DNA of 64,000 bases from Sambucus nigra (lineage: Eukaryota; Streptophyta; Magnoliopsida; Dipsacales; Adoxaceae): the NCBI GenBank assembly GCA_949130495.1, contig OX422207.1, forward strand, positions 831,704,073-831,768,072. The letters run 5' to 3'. The notes below the pieces were generated by a model. The model ran no database searches, had not been told where the DNA came from, and was given only the letters and a program-made list of their open reading frames with translations. The position numbers and the translations under genes are program-made. Below are positions 58,796 to 64,000 of this stretch, one piece after another (position 1 is the stretch's first letter; each line of letters begins with the position of its first letter).

Positions 58796-60451
58796 TGCAA
58801 TGGGCTTTGATGTTTTTCTCTTGAAGGGACTCACGTGGCATGACATATAGAACTAGGGGAAATGTAACAAGCATGTCCTCCATAAGTAAATATCATGAGT
58901 TTGGTAGCTTATTTAACATTCAAATTTTCATTTTGAGAAGTTAAAGACAATAAATTTTCATTATCTTGACTTGAGATAAAGACTTGACACTCTCATCATC
59001 AGTACAATCATCAAAGTTAATATCATTAGACTTTGTTCTCTTTCAAATGTGACAACACATCATTATTATCTGTAACATATTTAAAATGTGTTGTTGTAGA
59101 ATATGGATGTAAAGGCCTGAGAAAAAAAGCAAAAAATGAAAACTTGATCTCTCATAAAGGGATCCACAACAAGCAAGATGAATCAAAAGCAAATATCATA
59201 AGAAGATATTAAGGATCCAAACTAGAATCTAATCGTTTCAAAGAATCACCAAAAATATATTCAAATTATAGGAAAACAGATCTAACGCATAAAAATATGC
59301 AAATAATTTAACAAGCAAGATCATGCCAATCTGATATAAATTTGAGCTAGGAGTGTATGATTAAAAAAACACACTAAGAAGTCATAGAGGGATGAAAATG
59401 ACTTCATTGGTCCAAACTAATTATGCCCAAATTTTCCTCAAACTAACCAATTATTAACTTTTAGCTAGAAAACATATTTCATTGTTTAGATCTTGTTTAA
59501 ATTATCATTTGAGATTATTTTCATTAACTAAAAAATATTCTTAAGGTTAAATAATGACCTCACATGAACACAATAGACAACCTAACTCGAGGAAATAGAT
59601 TTATTCATGGTGGTTGATTAGTTTGTGGTGGTGGTTGTGGTTTTTTATTGTTGGTAATGGTGGTGTTTAAATAAATTATGTTTTAGTGAGGTTAAAATTC
59701 TAAATTTGAATAATACTTTTTGGTTTATTTTTTTTAAATAAATAAGTTGTTTGAGAAGATGTGGGTGGCATTATTGAAATGGTGGGTTTTGACTTATGAT
59801 GGAGGAGATAAATTATGGGGTGCCTTTAACACACAACCCTTTGCTAGGTAAATGCTATAATCAAAAAGAAAAATATACATATCGAGTTTAATGAAGTTCA
59901 GGACAATATCGGGTTAACACGATAGACCTGTAAGACAATTGTTAATATTTATAATGTTTGTAGACACGATTAGACTTATTTTCACTCATTAATACCTGAT
60001 AGCTTTAACAAGTTATTTAGGGTGAGACTTGTCCAATTCACTCAAATAATTCTAATAGTGATTATAAGAAAAAATATATTTATGTTACTCACCCCAAATA
60101 ATAAGAAAAATCTTTATTAAGTTATGTATTTTAATGTGTAAATTCAATTGATATTTCAATCCACAATGGAACTTATTGTGTAAACACAGATATACATATT
60201 GCATCCACAAGCAAAGACAAGTATTATTATGTTAATATATTTATATTTATAAATAACACTCACATTGCTCATTGTCGATAAGCTTGAAGTCTATTGATAC
60301 AACCACTGAAAATAACGTCAAATTTTAATTGCTCGACTTTGACTCTCTAAATTCGTTTTTCTATCATCAATTATTTGGTCAACGAGTAATTTTGAAAAGA
60401 TAAAATAATAATAAATTATACTAAACTCCGTATACTTTTTTTATGTTTTTT
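58796..60451. other. AT-rich stretch, nothing recognised
   Basis: No coding similarity and no clear repeats. A GTGG-rich patch lies at 59610-59662. Confidence 0.5.
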
Positions 60452-61134
60452 GGGTCATTACCCTGAATTTTTTACCCGATAGTTGACCCCCTCATACATT
60501 TGACCCATTTTAAGCTGACCCAATTGTGTTTAGAGCGTCATTCAAATTAACAAAAGTGAGTCATTTGTCACTCACGTGATTTTTTAAATGTATATAGAAT
60601 GATAAAAATAATCTTTCATTTAATTAATTCATAAAATAACTTTAATTTCATTGCATAAATTATTTTACTTTACCAACTTAGTTCAGTTTAGTTCAATAAC
60701 TTAAATCATAATTGAAACTCACATCTTGACACCCGTCGCAATGAGTTTTTTAAGTTCACAACAGATAACGTAGGCACAACACCAAAGTTCATGAAATCAA
60801 CACCTAAATTCCAACATAACAACACTAATTACATCCTCACACCATCCCCACAAAACTAAAATAGATACTTAAAAACAGTGAATGTTTGGTTTCAATCAGG
60901 TTAGGTTTTGTTTTTTTATTGTAATTAATAATAGTGTGTTTGCTTGTGAGTTAATATTAGGGAGTTTCATTGTGCATGTAGATAAAGGTTTGCTTAGATA
61001 TGAGTTTAGATGTCAGTACTTATGTCTTTTACAGTAGTCCCTTATGGATTGGGGCTAAAATGAACAAATCGAAACTATAAATGCTTTGTTATGGATTTGG
61101 ATTATCGATAAAAAAAAGTTTATGGTAATGACCC
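60452..61134. mobile_element. Possible terminal-inverted-repeat element, 0.68 kb
   Basis: Left end GGGTCATTACCCTGAATTTT and inverted right end GGGTCATTACCATAAACTTT agree for about 30 bases with gaps, including a shared CGATA block. A target duplication is not evident. The size and lack of genes would suit a MITE. Confidence 0.4.
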
Positions 61135-61744
61135 CAAAACCTAACACAACCCATGGTTGGCTATTTAATTTTCCTATAAAATAATGGTGTTGGCTATTTT
61201 ATAATCATTTTTGAATTTTCTAATATTACGAAAAACTTCCTCATTTTTAATATAAAAATAAATATTTAACCAATGTTAACCAATTGTGGTTCATGTTACA
61301 CATTAAAATTATCGACTCGGGGTTAGATATGGTCTTTGATAGAGTTTAAGTTAATAGTTGTGTACGTGGTTTACAGTGTTTAGACATGAACCCAACATCG
61401 CACTACATGAACATAACTCAATATAACCCACCCAATGGCAAGTCTACCTCGAAGTTAAATTCGAGTTTAAATTATAAAATATGGTGGAGTGAAGAATTTT
61501 ATCAACTTTTTCAAGGTAAAGATGGTAACTACTAGATTTAAGTTTTGAATATCTTGGAAGAGTATTTCAAGAAGGGAAGTTATCTTGCTACAGTGGGTAA
61601 TACACATGTGCATTGCATATGTAACTTATGTCCAGTCAGTATATTTTTTTCTATAAATAAATGAATTAATAAAATAAATCGGTCTAAAGGGTGAAATCCC
61701 ATATGCATGATGTATACACTACAAAACAAACAAAAATAGGTTCG
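61135..61744. other. AT-rich stretch, nothing recognised
   Basis: No gene, repeat or terminus seen. Confidence 0.5.
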
Positions 61745-64000
61745 TGTAATACCCCGTACTTTTATTGATATTTATTTAAGGGATTAATTAGATTTAATGT
61801 GAATTAAATGAGAATTAATCCGGATATAATACTAATGAGACGTGAGTTGTTATTTGATTATAATGTGTATATATGACAATATATGAATATTGAAATTGTC
61901 GTGAGACTGAAATACGGCAATTTGGGAGATTTAGTTAAGACGCAGGTGCCAGTCGCGTCAGGAATGTAGTTATTTAAATTAAAAAGTGAATTTTATTTTT
62001 ATCAACCGAATGGTCATTTTGAGTGCGCCAACGAGTCCGGAAGGGTCGAAATAGTCAGAAAACACTAGCCCGGGGTATAGTTTGGGTCCCGGGGCATTTT
62101 TAGGCTAAACCGGCAACTTAAAAGGGCATTTTGGTAATTTAAAAATTTAGGGAATTAAAACCCACGAAAATTAGAGTTAATATTTATCATTTTAATAGGG
62201 CCACTAAGGACATTATCAGAAAATAAAGTTAGAGAGTGGTTACGTGAGTTTTGAGAGAAGTGGGAAGAGAAGTTACAAGGGCCAAAACCACCATCTTCAA
62301 ACTTGGGAGAAAATCCATAGAGAAAGGAGAGAATCAATCCATTCACCAACATTAAATTCAGAGAACTGTCTAAGGTAATTGGTTTAATTACGTTAATTTC
62401 AAGCTAATGTTTCTTCCATGCTTAGAATTTAAAATAATTGCATTATATTGGGAGTTTAATGAAAACCCACGAAATTGGAGATACAAATTCAGGTTATGCC
62501 ATAGGGATTGCATGTACAATGTTATTGGGTGATTGTATTAAAAGAAATACAACTTTTTATGGTGTAAAAACGGATTTATAAAGGGAAATTGAAGACTTTA
62601 AATTTCTGGGTTCATACCCATAGGATTTGGGGGGAAATTTGGGAGATATGATAATTACATTTTCTTTAGGAAGATTGGACCCCATAAACATGTTAAGATA
62701 CGACCTAAGAAGGTTTAGTATTGTTTAAGAACCTTAAAACACTGTTGGGATGAATTTTGGATGAGTTTTGAGAAGAGGAAAATTGAGAAAAATGAATTAG
62801 GAATTTCTGGGCTCGAAACTGCCATCTCGTTAGAAGCTCTGCCCAGGTCGTTCGAACGACCTCTTTCGAACGAGCTTCTAATGAGGTGAAAATTTTCCTT
62901 CTAATGAGTTGGTAGTTCGTTCAATGCCTTTCGTTCGAACGAACCCTCGTTCGATACCCTTCGTTCGAACGAACTCTCGTTCGAACGAGACTTCTAACGA
63001 GTTGACAGAATGACCTTTTTGCCCTGAATTGCTTTCTAGTGTCCCGAAACCTTGTTTAAATGATGAGATAACTTTACCTTATTAACTAATAGGTATAGTT
63101 TGAAGATTTGGGATATATTGAGGAGGATAATGTAGAATAGTGGCTTGAACCAGATGACATTTGTGGATTAGGACGCGAGTGACAAATCACTAAGTGAGGA
63201 TAATTGATGACTTAAATACATATAAACCGGGGACATATGATTTGGGTGACACTAGAAGTTTGTATACGAACGAGAAGTATACCACTAATAAAAATATGGT
63301 TATAACTAAGATGTGTGCATGCTTAGTATATATGATTTTATGTGTATGACATACCTACCATACTTGCTATCACGGGAGGTTTGCATTCGTCTAGGGCCAT
63401 CTAATCTTTGTGTGCCTATGGGGGGGATATAGATTGGTACCTCGAGAACGTAGGTCAGAGAAGGACATATGGAGAAGTTAATAAGTCTGCTGATCATGGG
63501 AGCGTAGGTATGTGCGTGACCCATGTGATGTGAACTATGTTCGCCTCCATTGTTTGTGATTGTTACTATCTGAGAACGATTCCCAATACATTCAGAATGC
63601 GTGATCCTTATGTACGTGATGTACCGGGATGGGATAGCAGAGTATGTGTGCACCGCAGCATAGCCTCGGGGTGCTTGTATTGTATATTTATGATGAGAAT
63701 AATATATGGTTAATTGGAAAGATTTGTCATGTTTAATTGTGAGTATAATTATAGTAACGCTTTGAAAAAATAAAAGGGGATAACCTCTAGTAAATGGTTT
63801 TGCGAATTAATTGGGAATCCGAGAATTAAAGTAAGACTCTCTATTTAATTGATGACGTTGGAATTTAAAGTTCGAAACGAGTAGAAAGGTTAGAATTTAT
63901 TTTGGTCTAGATAGATATGAGAATCACTTGAATGGGTACGGTACATTAGGAGTGCACAAATAGTCGAGAGGTGAGTATTTCATGTGAGAGGACGTCCTAA
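61745..64000 (+). repeat. Ty3-type LTR, cut by window end
   Basis: It starts TGTAATACCCCGTACTTT, the same kind of start as the LTR at 6142. It has a leader-like block at 62255-62375 (AGAAAATCCATAGAGAAAGG, then GTCTAAGGTAATTGG, a possible splice donor), palindromic repeats at 62825-63000 and a part at 63330-63700 that matches 1-700 in reverse. No end is reached, so the LTR is at least 2.25 kb. Open frames inside it are chance. Confidence 0.7.
62825..63000. repeat. Palindromic TTCGTTCGAACGAA cluster in Ty3 LTR
   Basis: It contains the perfect 18-bp palindrome AGGTCGTTCGAACGACCT (62845-62862), TTCGTTCGAACGAA twice (62930-62943, 62960-62973), CTCGTTCGAACGAG (62976-62989) and several half-sites with CTTCTAACGAG. 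The LTR itself is unrelated to the copia LTR carrying the same motifs. Confidence 0.85.

Noticed and set aside
62845..62990. Heat-shock elements in the TTCGAAC clusters
   Set aside because: Heat-shock elements need TTC and GAA spaced by two bases (TTCnnGAA); here they abut as TTCGAA, so the standard element is not formed.

Overview
The window is flowering-plant nuclear DNA, very AT-rich, and consists almost entirely of transposable elements nested in one another. I see no intact host gene, rRNA, tRNA or CRISPR array. The plant assignment rests on Ty3 and Ty1 LTR retrotransposons with plant-type primer sites, a Tat-lineage Ty3 element with an antisense gene, Helitrons ending in hairpin plus CTAG, CACTA termini, a plant-mobile-domain remnant and a decayed copy of chloroplast ycf2. 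The setting is probably gene-poor or pericentromeric heterochromatin (inference).

Layout. 1-700: minus-strand Ty3 LTR fragment. 751-3806: remnant of a Ty1/copia element that has gag but no pol, with its LTR. 3819-15255: end of a Ty3 pol and its 3' LTR (4201-15255). That LTR is split by a complete 8.35-kb gag-only Ty3 element (6142-14491, TSD AGATA) and also carries a hAT MITE (5581-5729, TSD AAAATCAT). 15256-17640: minus-strand Ty3 LTR with polypurine tract and pol remnant. 19381-19796: broken plant-mobile-domain gene. 19800-25492: minus-strand Ty3 LTR and integrase remnant, split by Helitron A (21938-24597). 25493-39098: CACTA termini on either side of a complete 10.6-kb Tat-type Ty3 element (27272-37916) with decayed gag-pol and a spliced-looking antisense ORF. 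39102-45682: minus-strand Ty3 protease, gag, primer site and 5' LTR, with a LINE fragment in gag (39958-40507) and a solo LTR inside the LTR (43030-45016). 46385-46800: plastid ycf2 fragment. 47023-58170: young Ty1/copia element (TSD TTTTT) coding only for Gag and split by Helitron B (51824-56084). 58456-58795: older copia reverse-transcriptase remnant. 60452-61134: possible terminal-inverted-repeat element. 61745 to the end: plus-strand Ty3 LTR of the same family as the one at 1-700.

Most noteworthy. First, two diverged copia elements share the same gag-only architecture, which suggests a gag-only lineage that replicates using proteins from other elements. Second, clusters of the palindrome TCGTTCGAACGA and its variants occur in the LTRs of at least three unrelated families across both LTR superfamilies, and in one element they form a variable-number array that differs between its two LTRs. 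Third, two Helitrons with the same ends carry different interiors, one including what looks like the first exon of a sphingosine-kinase gene.

Every coding remnant except the copia gag (one in-frame stop) is heavily broken. Nesting gives relative ages: Helitron B is younger than the copia; the gag-only Ty3 and the MITE are younger than the Ty3 LTR they split; the Tat element is younger than the sequence around it.
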